A DNA stretch of 64,000 bases from Bathymodiolus brooksi (taxonomy: Eukaryota; Mollusca; Bivalvia; Mytilida; Modiolidae): positions 101,877,906 to 101,941,905 of the forward strand of contig OY804577.1 of NCBI GenBank assembly GCA_963680875.1, written 5' to 3'. The notes under the pieces were generated by a model, which was not told where the DNA came from, did not search any database, and saw nothing but the letters and a program-made list of their open reading frames with translations. A program made the translations under genes and the position numbers. Below are positions 22,817 to 34,500 of the stretch, piece after piece. Position 1 is the stretch's first letter, and the number at the start of each line of letters is the position of its first letter.

Positions 22817-24261
22817 CACAGATGTCAAGATGAAACTATTGACAGGTAATTGGAAAGATGCTCACACTTTTCTCTTTCCAGAAAGATTTATTCATTGATC
22901 ATTTTTTTTTCATTTCAAAGAAAGGAAAGGCATAAAAGGAAACTGTTCATATATTCACACAGCATGACCATCAGGACAAAACAAAGTAGTGACAAAAATG
23001 AATTCAAAGAGTGTTGATAGAGAAGACAAGTCAGAAGGACAGAGGTGAAAAATCATCTCTCTTCAGGACGTCCTTTTCCTGATTAAAACCAAGGAGAACC
23101 AACAAAACGTTATAAGGGATCGAAATGCAACTGCCACGCGGGAATTAGGAAGAGCGAGCGATTTTGTTCCATTAATTTCTATTTTCGAATCTTAAAACTT
23201 TTGGCACAATGAAATCATCAATTTTAAACGCAAACAAGACCAAGCAAGGAAATCGTGCTAATACTCCCAGTTGTATAAATATAGCTTGATATAACAAAAT
23301 GTCTTCTGCTGGAATTGAGGTTCTTGACGAAATGGAACTGAAAACGCGGTGCGAGACGTCGGTCATACTCCTTATTCACATTTCTGTCAGCACTGCCAGT
23401 TGTTTGTAGTTCTTTCGAACCAGAACATAGCGGTGATGCAAAGGCTAGGAGTTACTTGTGCCCTATTACAAAATTTGACTTAATTTTTTTGTCTTCTTGC
23501 TGTGCAATCAATATTACAGGCGCTGGTTCCTCTGCTGCAACACTTTAAACAAGAAACTTTGATCTAATCCAAGCTATCGTTAAGAGTAAAACGATCATTG
23601 ACCTGTTTCAAGGAAAGAGACGAGTAAATTGAGTGGAACCCGCTATTTTATCGAGCAGTTGAATTAGCCAACCAAACACCCTATGCAAAACCTTACAGCC
23701 AACAAATACAGATCATTACCCTAGTATGTTTACATGTCCATATCATTCCGACCCTAGCTACGCCACTGTGTGAGGTTCCATGGTCTGTAAAAGAATCTCT
23801 TAAAAATCCCCCATTGGTGCCTCACTGAAATTAGAGAGATGTGGGGTTCGATGGTCTGTAAAAAAATCTTTGAACATGTCCATTGGGGGGCCTCACAGAA
23901 ATTGGGGTAAAAGGTGTGAGGTTCTAGAGTCTGTGAAAACAATCTATGGTAATCTAGGTATGTTGTGTATGGCATGTTATTTAATGTTTAAACACAGAGT
24001 TTGTTGGAAGTGCCAATACAATAAATATATGTTTAATTTTATCGACAATTTACATTTTTATTCCTGAAAGTGGTTGTGTCGGTAGGGGTCAAGTGCACTG
24101 TTTGGCCTATAATGCTGTTAAGACGGCCATGGAAACATGATAGACGTTCCAAATAACAATATTATCTATAATAATATATGCAACATAGCAATCAGCTGTT
24201 ACATGGTTTAATTATTGAATCATTTACCAGAGAACAGTTTTTTGTTTATAAGAGTAATTGA
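22817..24261. other. Intergenic with a degenerate three-unit repeat
   Basis: No gene is seen. Around 23765-23945 a unit of roughly 85 bp recurs three times (GTGAGGTTCxATGGTCTGTAAAA followed by a CCTCAC-GAAATT segment), heavily diverged. Confidence 0.5.
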
Positions 24262-24610
24262 ACCGCATCGGTGGAGGCGCCTCGAATGCGGTAGATCGTG
24301 GGTTCGAGCCCCGCTCGGCTCAAACCAAAGACTTTAAAATTGGTATATGTTGCTTCTCCGCTAAGCACGCAGCATCAAGGAGAAAGAGCAAAGACTGATC
24401 GGCTCGGAATCAGAATTGTGTGTCCGAGTGGGGCGACATGTCTACTCGCGGACCGTTGTTTCATTGAACTAGCACTATAAAAATCCAACACAGCGTGTTG
24501 GTCTAGAACAAAGGTGACCTCATAATTATTTCATTGAAAAATAAATTGTTCTCGCCATGATATAGCTGCAAAAATTGCTGAATTGGCGTCAAACAACAAT
24601 CACAAGCACT
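24262..24610 (+). mobile_element. SINE, tRNA-derived head
   Basis: A B box GGGTTCGAGCCCC (~24299-24311) follows a GGTGGAGGCGCC A-box-like segment. The 3' end has GATATAGCTGCAAAAATTGC and TTGGCGTCAAACAACAATC, a diverged form of the tail seen in the other SINEs here. The body differs from the 28882 copy, so it is a separate subfamily. Confidence 0.65.
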
Positions 24611-24785
24611 CTATAAAAGTAATTGTTTGACATAGTATAAACGCCATTTCGGATTCCGAATCAAGAATTGGTGAATTCCGGAAAAAGAAAGAAACCAATA
24701 CATTTTATGCCCATATATTTTCAAATAAATTATGCAGAGTCATATCTCCTCGTGAAACAATTTATGGGTCATATTTGGTTGTTGC

Positions 24786-25426
24786 TAGCTGCAATAATGT
24801 AGCTCCTGTGACAAATTTGTATCTCGGCAGAGCTACAACGCGGTCCCATTCGTCACAATGGAGCAAAAAAAAATTTGCAGTTGAAACGTAAAAACTCACT
24901 ATTTACGCTTCAAACATTTCATTATAACTATTACTGATGATCCCAGTCCTTGTTAAATCGGTTTGGCTGAGAAATATATGCTTTTCAAAGGTAGCAACAA
25001 CCTTGTCCAAATTTATCGATTGTTTGTCATAACCGGAAACTACGGAAGGCGGAGCTTTTCTAAATATGGTATTTTTTACTACGATGCTTACGACTGCTGA
25101 TGTAAATATTCACGCCTTAATCGCCAAATATGGTATCGACATCCAAATAGTGAGGCCGGAAATGACGAAATTCAAAATGTTCAGAGAATTTAGTAAACAT
25201 GGATTTTTATTTTGTGGGAATTACATTCTAAAATACTGGTAGGTGATAAAAACTTGTTATAATAATGGACAAAAGGAAAGGTTATGTCTTATTATTGATA
25301 AATGCAGGCGTCAGAAACTCTGTAAGCGAGCGCAAAAAATCTCGGCGGCTGCTCCATTACGTGTAATGGCATCCCGTTATAACCCTTGCGAGTAAGAGAG
25401 CATTTAGGGTTTTATTATTAGAACTA
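24786..25426. mobile_element. hAT-type MITE W (copy 2)
   Basis: Near-identical to 14247-14855 with a few small insertions. It is flanked by an exact 8-bp duplication GTTGTTGC (24778-24785 and 25427-25434), which fixes the element ends as TAGCTG...AGAACTA. Confidence 0.9.
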
Positions 25427-25625
25427 GTTGTTGCATCTTCCGCATGGCCCCTTAACGTGCAATATTAATGTCTGTCGATAGATTATTTTTAAACTTGATC
25501 TTGCTGCTTGATCTTTGTTATAGATATAACTGGTGCGATTTTATGGTTCATCGATCATCCTTTGAAGCATGAAAATGTCAAATTGAACTTCTGTTTATAG
25601 ATGAATATTAAAATTAAATACGATA

Positions 25626-25854
25626 GTCGATAACTGAAGACACACATAGAATATAGACTTGAATCAGTCGATAACTGAAGGCACACATAGAATAGAGATT
25701 TGAATCAGTCGATAGCTGAAGGCACACATAGAATAGAGACTTGAATCAGTCGATAACTGCAGACACGCATAGATTATTGACCTGAATAAGTCGATAACTG
25801 ACACGTATAAAATATAGACTTGAATCTGTTGAAGAGACACCTAGAATATAGACT
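25626..25854 (+). repeat. 41-bp minisatellite, left part
   Basis: Five to six units of a 41-bp repeat beginning GTCGATAACTGAAGACACAC. Units decay to the right. The array resumes at 27379 after an insertion. Confidence 0.9.
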
Positions 25855-27378
25855 TTTTTTCTTCTTTTTTTTTTAACAATTATATACATTTATTCATCAT
25901 TACCTGTTAACAATGCACCTTGATTGTCCAGGTTCAACCAGGGGTCCCTGTTTTACAATAAAGGATTACATGCACAGGGTCAGACATGTAACTTATAAAA
26001 TAAACATCATCACATATTTATAAATCATCACACACAGAGAAACAGGATAAATATACTTATATTAGATATATAAACAATTATGCAACAAATAGAATTAGTA
26101 TTCATTCATTATTTATTATTATTATAATTCTATATTTCGAATACACCAATCGAGTGCACCCTTAAAATATCGTGTTGAGTACACCGATAGACATTTAAAT
26201 GTTGATAAATTGGTCACGTGGAAAGCATGATGTAAGTTATCCATTTATTTTATTTGTGATAATTATTATTTTGTCCTTTTCTATATTATTTTTTAAAGAT
26301 GTTTGTTTTAGTGCAAAGTCCTAACTGGATCATCAGTTGCAAATTAGACACCTTTGGTATAATTCAACAGTAAATACATGTATGACTAAAGATTGCATTT
26401 TTTTTCTCTCAAATTAGGCAATATTACAAAAAGGGGGGATTTAGATAGCTCATATTGCAAATGATATTCAAAAGCAAAGCAAAACATTTTATCTGCAATA
26501 TATTTAGTCTTAGAATATTGCTTAACAGCCCAAATGAAACAAATTAAAGTGTTACCTTAGTAGATATAGCCATTAGAACATAGCCTATTTTTGCAAATTA
26601 GGCAATATTACAAAAAAGGGGGATTTTGATAACTCATATTGCAGATGATATTCAAAAGCAAAGCAAAACATTTTATCTGCTATTTATTTAGTCTCAGAAT
26701 ATTGCTTAACAACCAAAATAAAAACAAATTAAAGTGTTACCTTAGTAGATATAGCCCTCAGAACATAGCCTATTTTTTGCAAATTAGGCATTATTACAAA
26801 AAGGGGGGATTTCAATAGCTCATATTGCAGATGGTATTCAAAAGCAAAGCAAAACCTTTTATCAGTTATATAATAATTAGTCTAAGAATATTGCTTAACA
26901 ACCAAAATAAAACAAATTAAAGCGTTACCTTCAGACATATAGCCCTCAGAACATAGCCTATTTTTGCAATATTGAAAATTTGGAAATTTGCCAAGTTTTT
27001 GGAGTTGTCTGTCCTTGAATGATAAAGAAAGAGGTCCATTTAAGTATTGACCACATAAAGTTCCTTATACATATATTTCATTACCACTAAGGTTTAAAGT
27101 AATAAAGTAGGTTTCAAAACTGACCTTTTTTGGCTAGTTTCTTGTCATATTAATGGGAAAATAGTAGAAATATACATGTAGGTGGCGCCTCCTATGGTCG
27201 TGATATTCGAAAATTTGAAAAAAAGTTGATGCATTTGCAAATGTTGTGTGGTGGTCTAAATTTTGAACAAATTTTGAAAAGGATTGGCCAACCTTGCTTC
27301 CGGATTGTTTTGCATGGTTTTCTCATAGACAAGCTCTTAATATGTTCTTATTTTTTCTCAAAATTTTCAATGTTACTA
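25855..27378 (-). mobile_element. 1.5-kb insertion splitting the minisatellite, probable retroelement 3' region
   Basis: Begins with a poly-T tract (25855-25874), as expected for a reverse-oriented polyadenylated retrocopy, and ends just before minisatellite units resume. No reverse transcriptase frame is seen. It contains its own tandem array (26411-26965). It could also be two separate insertions. Confidence 0.4.
26411..26965 (+). repeat. Tandem repeat, three units of ~185 bp
   Basis: Units start at about 26411, 26595 and 26781. Each opens with AAATTAGGCAATATTACAAAA plus a GGGGGGATTT box and contains TTCAAAAGCAAAGCAAAAC. Unit-to-unit identity is high. Confidence 0.9.
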
Positions 27379-27478
27379 GAATAGAGACTTCAATCAGTCG
27401 ATAACTGAAGACACACATAGAATGTAGACTTGAATCAGTCGATAATTGAAGACACATATATAATAGAGACTTGAACCA
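27379..27478 (+). repeat. 41-bp minisatellite, right part
   Basis: Two and a half units of the same repeat as 25626-25854, ending six bases before the stop codon of gene M. The array therefore forms the sequence just 3' of that gene. Confidence 0.88.
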
Positions 27479-27483
27479 ATCAT

Positions 27484-28539
27484 TCATAATTTACTGGAGT
27501 CATTCTTGAACTTTACATTAAACAACTCTTTATTCAGTGAACTGTCCCAGATATTCTTCATCATCATGACTGCAGCAATGCGTCCTATTTCATCACTAGA
27601 TTTTGCTGACACACCATTACCACCCAAGGCGACACCTAGCTGTGAATGGATATGATCTATGTATGGTCTATCTGATGGCGTCTTCACAATAACACAACAA
27701 TCACCTTGGTGTGATAAAAGCTGGACCCCTGTAATTATAGTTAACATAAGCAGAATAAACATATTGGTTTTTTTTTTTTATCAACAGTATATATTTTTGT
27801 TAGAGTAATGAACCACTTTCAACAATATTTCAGTTATATCGTGGCGGTTTTTAGCTATTTAAGTAAGTAATTTTATCCACCGTTATGAATATATTACTGT
27901 TTTATACTTATTCAAATAAATATACAATATTGGTCTATTGATGGTGAATATAGAATTTATTTGACGAGGCTGAGAAACGGGGTTAAAGACGAGCTTTAGC
28001 TAATGAAATGATTGCAGGATAAGTACTATTAGTTACCTTTGACAACATCATGTATAATATCAACAATATCCTGAATTATTTTATCATCTCCTCCACTACA
28101 AAACCAATCTTTTACTTCTTCTGATGTAGTTAATATCCTTGGGTGAACTTGGGTGGCCTGTCCCAGCTTTATATAATACAAACCTATAGTAGATAGGAAA
28201 TATGTTAGTTTTTTTTAAATAGTGACCATGGATCTTTTCCCTTATACGTAGAATGTTCCTTTATATAGTACCAACAAGACGTTTACTGGATTTTAATGTG
28301 AGCAACAAAACGAATGTCTTATAAGAAACAGCAACAGCTTACCATTCGCGATCACATGGGTTCACCCCAGGTTTTTTTGTTGCTGAAGACCGTGTAGCTC
28401 ATCTGTTTAGTTTTCTGTTCTGTGATTTCTTACTTTGTTTGTCCTCGTTCTGTGTCTGATGCCCAATGTTGCAGGTGTTTCTGAATTGTCCATTCTTGAT
28501 TGCTCCTTTGGTGTTCGCTAACGTTTATTGACTTGAAAC

Positions 28540-28574
<35 letters not shown>

Positions 28575-31500
28575 GGTTATAGTTTAACGTCAACAGAGCA
28601 GTTTTCAGCAATATTCATGACGAGAACAGGTTATAACAATTAATAGGCATATCACTGTTCAAAGTGTGGCATTGGAATAAGATATGAATGGGCGTCATGA
28701 ATAAAAGGGGAGATAATTAATATTGACCTTGGAACAAGTCCTTAATGCAAAACTTTCTACATTAGAAAGGACTGAATGTTTTTGTTCACATGTAAGGATT
28801 TTTGCATTCTCAAATACATTAGCCATTAACTTCACGTCATACAGCGAGTTATGTGTTTTATACATCCACATCAATAGTGGCAAGTGCTCGGGTGGCTCAA
28901 TGAGTTAGGTAGTTGGATTACCTAACAACTCATACAAACCTATCACCAATACGGCGTGGGTTCGCGCCCGGCTTTGTAAATTACAAAAAGAGTGCGCTCG
29001 ACTTGCAGCCGCAAGTGATAAAGTTTACCAGTTGCTTGCCCATAGCTGGTGGTTCTCTCCTGGTACTCCAGCTTCTTCCAACACTAAAACTGGTCACCAT
29101 GCTATAGCTGAAATATTGCTGAAAGTGGCGTTAAACACAATAAATCAAATCAAACCAATAGTGGCCGCCTATTTCGGATTGGTTTTGCATCAGACTAAAA
29201 AGATAATAGCATTTACATAATACATATATGTACATACCATCAGGATATTTAATAGGTGGAAGCATGTAGAATTGGACTGTATTGTCTGAAAGACGTTTGA
29301 ACTTTGACCTCCAGCCTTTAGCCCCTGTACCAGTATAATAAATTGACGGCATATTCCTAAATATCGAAAGCAAACAATATATATGTAAGGTGGAATTAAA
29401 TTCAACTATTTTGTGTTTGTTATTTAAGATTATCATCATTATCATGTTTTATGGTAGTAAATGAAGAGACAACTTGGGGATTACCGATTAAACATAATAT
29501 TAATGCATACACACACAGAAAAAAAGATATTCAAAATAAGTATGCATGGCTGTATATAAAGTAGCGCCTCCCTCCAAAGAGAAACTGCTCTGCTATGGTT
29601 TGAAGATACCAAAAGAGTAATCAGAAGTCGTAAATCGAAGAAGGGCAGACAATACAATGGCCAAAGGAAAAAGAACAAAAGGACAAACAATGATCTACAA
29701 AACACGAACTGCACTAAAACCGAGGGTAAACCCGGGTGTTCTGGATGGTTAAGCAGTTACTGTCACACATGTGATACACGTCGTGTAAATGTTCTCTTTG
29801 ATCGAATGTTTTTTTTAATAGCAAAAGATATCGAGGGATGATGTTCAACAAAAATATATGGATCCCAATAGAGGGAGGTGCCCCTTATTTAGATTTGTTT
29901 TTAAAAATTGAATTTAATTAATTTCGTACTATGTACGAATGATATGATTACATTATTTCCTCTTTAACTATTTAAAACAGAGAGATACAAAGGAGTGAGT
30001 ATGATAAGGGTAGATTTTGGCCCAATCTCAGAAATTGTTTATATAGATATAATATTAAACACAATCATTGAAAGGTAAGAAAAATATTTTTTTTTTATGA
30101 TTTCACTTTGTCCTTTATTGCTTAGCAACGTAAATGGAGGAGGGTCCAATTAATCATTGGAAATTCAAATATGATGGTTTGATTTTACATATCTTGCATA
30201 GTCTTTTCGACAAAATGTTATATTCTGTGTATGTACACTCTAAAAATAATATTCCAATTCTCTATGGTAGCATATAGTATTTTTGTGTAGTTTTGTCACC
30301 CCAGCAACGGTTTTGTAAACATTAAATCAGCCTATAATATTGCAATTAATGGTTGAATTTTGACATCTACGATCTTTTGATTTGATATTTGATTAAGCGG
30401 TACATTTTTGTCAACCTATACACACTACAAATGTCATTTCATATTTCAAAAATACATTTTGATATTTTTATTCATAGTTATGCCCCGTCCATAGCAACAG
30501 GTTTCCCTATGCACAGTATTTCCCTGTAGATCTCATGGACCTTTTATTTAATCAAGAAAAAAAATTCTACAACAGCACCTTAGCAGATCTAGAGATATCT
30601 TATCATTTACTAACCAGTATATATTATAAGAATTCCTTAAACCTTACAATGTCCCTAGCAACCAAATATTATCCCTAGCAACCGCAGAAACTCGTCAATG
30701 CTGAGCTCTGTAAATTGCTTTTTTTAAATCTTTTTATAACCGAATGTTGATCTTTTTATTTTTTAAATCATGAGAGGAAATTATTCTCAGCAATTAGAAT
30801 GTCAAAGGAACCAAGTCAACTGCATAACATGGCAAAGCAGCGCTACAGCGGCAGGAGAGGATATAATCCATGTTGAATAATTAAGAAATAAATCATGGAA
30901 GCCAGAATGTGTTGGGAGTTTTAACATGGATTGGCGGATATTATACGTTATTTGTCTCGAGATGTTATATATCCCGTTTTAAAGGGCATTGGTTTTGTTA
31001 AAAGGTGAGGCGTCAGCCGAAGCTTTTAACAAAACCACTGCCTTTTAAAACGGGATATATAACATCTAGAGACTGATAACATTTTTATCTGAATGTTCCA
31101 ACATTAATAAGTATGTCCTTATTATAAGAAAAACATAAAAACGTGTATCTTTGGACAAAGATCACAGAGAGCGATTATTGATTTTCTGTCATCTTGTGAA
31201 ATGTGTGTCGTCTGCTGTGCACAATGTAAATGGACAGCACATAGGTGAGAGCGATTATTGATTTTCTGTCACCACACGGCTTCCCTGAAGTTTTAAAAGT
31301 ACCCTTTTAGCCAATCAAAAATCTACTTGCCACGTTAACATCAGAGAATAGTATTTTATCCCGAACCAGAAGCGAGGGATACAATTTACTAATATCCGCC
31401 AATCCATGTTAAAACTCAAAACACATTCTGGCTTCCATGATTTATTTCGATTCTGATATGTCTAAGAGTACAAATACGGTAGTATACTTTGATTGGAAGA

Positions 31501-34500
31501 CGGTAATTTATATTTACGGTATCTTCAAACTTTTTTTGTAAAGTAAAACGTGATAGATTATATAAATAGAATGCTTGGTAATACTGTATTATCGGTCATG
31601 GTCCATTAAAGTAAAATCATACCACTAAAATTCCAAGTAATATTACACATTTAGCACTGACTCATAAACGATAGACTATAGCAATGAAATTCTTAGTAAG
31701 GATAACAAAAGGACCATTATAAACAAAACACCGAATATGTAAATCAAACCCGACATCCGTGTACTATGTTAAAACATGCACGTTATATCGTTATATGTGC
31801 TGTATTAGATGAATTATAAATTATCAAATATATTGTTTGTTTTTCCATACTTTATTGAAATGAGTAAAAGAATAAAATATTGATCTCACGATGTTGTTAT
31901 CGGCAGTCATGTGTGCTAAACCATTACGCCACCGCAACGTTAATATTAAGCTATATATAAATCAAATTTGCGTTAATACAATTATTCATCGGGAATTCAC
32001 TTTGCGAAAGAGCTAAATAAAATATATTTGTTAAAGAAGAACAAAATAATAAAAAGTAAAGGGCTACTAAAAATAGAAAGTTCCGATGTGTTTACATGTC
32101 CAATGAATTAATGTCTAAGATAATCTGACGTACTAATTTTCTTTTTGGTTGCTTGTTTTGTTTTCTGTACTTTTTGTGAATTATGGGGATAATATTAAAG
32201 TATACTTTAGTATAGTAACACTTGAGATTCCACTGAGGGTTAGAACAAAAAACACGTCGGACTCAATGCACAATCAAGGTCGGCAGTAAATCACCTCCAA
32301 AATTTATTTAACGTCAAAACTGTTTCATAATAATTGTTCAAGCTTTATTCCCGTAGCAAAACAACTACGATAACCAACTTTATTTTGGATGAGATTAAAA
32401 GGTCGATTTCTATTTCTTTCTATTACGGATGAAAACGGTCAATAAAAAATGGCCACTGACGAAAAATCGACCTTAAAATTATTTTTTGATTGCAGATTTC
32501 ATACTCTCCACACTCGGGTACCAACACAAAAACAAGATGAACTGTGAGCTAATGCTCACTTATGATACCCCCGCTCTTCGGCAAACAGGAAGTAGGAATC
32601 TGACGGGTCAAAAAACGCTTCCCACGATATGGGGTACCTATATGAAGCGTATGACCAAATATCAGATTTCTGTCATCAATAGTTGCTGAGAAAAATGTGA
32701 CGAAAAATGTGCATATTATACAAAATGTATGTTCAATGTGTATAAAAATCAACAAAGTCGGCAATCAGGAAGTAGGAATCTGATGGGTCCAAAAACACTT
32801 CCCATGATATGGGGTACCTATATGAAGCTTGTAACCAAATATCAGATCTCTGCCATAAATAGTTGCTGAGAAAAATGTGACGAAAAATGGGCATATATGT
32901 TGAATGTGTATAAAAACCAACTAAGTCGGCAAACAGGAAGTAGGAATCTGACGGATCCAAAAACGCTTCCCACAATATGGGGTACCTATATGAAGCTTGT
33001 GACCAAATATCAGATTCCTGTCATCAATAGTTGCTTAGAAAAATGCGACGAAAAATGTGCATATACAAATGTATGTTAAATGTGTATAAAAATCAACAAA
33101 ATCGGCAAACAGGAAGTAGGAATCTGATGGGTCCAAAAACGCTTCCCACGATAAGAGGTACCTATATGAAGCTTGTGACCAAATATCAGATTTCTACAAT
33201 CAATAGTTGCTGAGAAAAATGTGACGAAAAATGGGCATGTATGTTAAATGTGTATAAAAATCAACAAAATCGGCAAACAGGAAGTAGGAATCTGATGGGT
33301 CCAAAAACGCTTCCCACGATAAGAGGTACCTATATGAAGCTTGTGACCAAATATCAGATTTCTGCAATCAATAGTTGCTGAGAAAAATGTGACGAAAAAT
33401 GGGCATATATGTTCAATGTGTATAAAAATCAACAAAGTCGGCAAACAGGAAGTAGGGATCTGATGGGTCCAAAAACGCTTCCCACGATATGGGGTACTTA
33501 TATGAAGCTTGTGACCAAATATCAGATTTCTGCCATCAATAGTTGCTGAGAAAAATGTGACGAAAAATGTGCATATATGTTCAATGTGTATGAAAACCAA
33601 CTAAGTCGGCAAATAGGAAGTAGGAATCCGACGGGTCCAAAAACGCTACCCACAATATGGTATACCTATATGAAGCTTGTGACCAAATATCAGATTCCTG
33701 CCATCAACAGTTACTGAGAAAAATGCGACGAAAATATTTTGGACGGACGGAAGTACGGACAGACGGATAGAGGTAAAACAGTATACCCCCTCTCCCTTCG
33801 GGGAGCGGGGGTATAATTAAATGAGATATGTGTTTATGTATATTAAACATCATACTAAAATATGCCGTTGGTACCTGCTTGTGGTTATACTGAAAATTGA
33901 CATTAAATACACATTTCTTGTTAGATTTCATATATTTTCACGAAACGATAGACTTTTCATTGACCAGTGTGACGTCATCGCACGTGCAAATATGGAAAAT
34001 TGTTACCAAAATAGTAGTTGGGGTAAAGGTCTTATAAAATCAAGAAACAACGAAAGCTATACGTTTCATTTATAATTTGTCTATTTTTTAGGCCAATTTC
34101 TGCCCTTATCATACCTACTCCTTTTCAAGATTGCACTAAAGCATGTCTTTCCCTCCGGATTTGAACGCTCATTACTGTTATAAGACATTTGGTTACCTCG
34201 GTGATCTTTACAGGTACTTTACCTTATTTTTTTATTCTGCCTCGTTGATGTTTACAAGATACTTTATCTTATTTTTTATTTTGACTCGTTGATCTTTACA
34301 AGATACTTCTTTATCTTATTTTCCTGTATTCTGCCTCGTTGATTTCTACAAGATACATTACCTCATTTTCCCGTATTCTTCATCGCTGATCTTTACATGA
34401 TATTGTACCTCATTTTCATTGACCCTCGTTGATTTTTACATGATACTTTACCTTATTTTCTGGTATTCTGCCTCGTTGATTTGTACTTTTGCAACAGTTA

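Noticed and set aside
24262..24340. Possible tRNA gene from the GGGTTCGAGCCCC box
   Set aside because: No full cloverleaf can be folded and a SINE body with the shared 3' tail follows.
25626..25854. CRISPR-like array from the evenly spaced 41-bp units
   Set aside because: The units are contiguous with no unique spacers, and the setting is eukaryotic.
33244..33600. 118-codon minus-strand frame with repeated IHIEHIC-like peptide
   Set aside because: It lies wholly in the pearl-like minisatellite; the peptide repeats because the DNA does. Similar frames occur on the plus strand.
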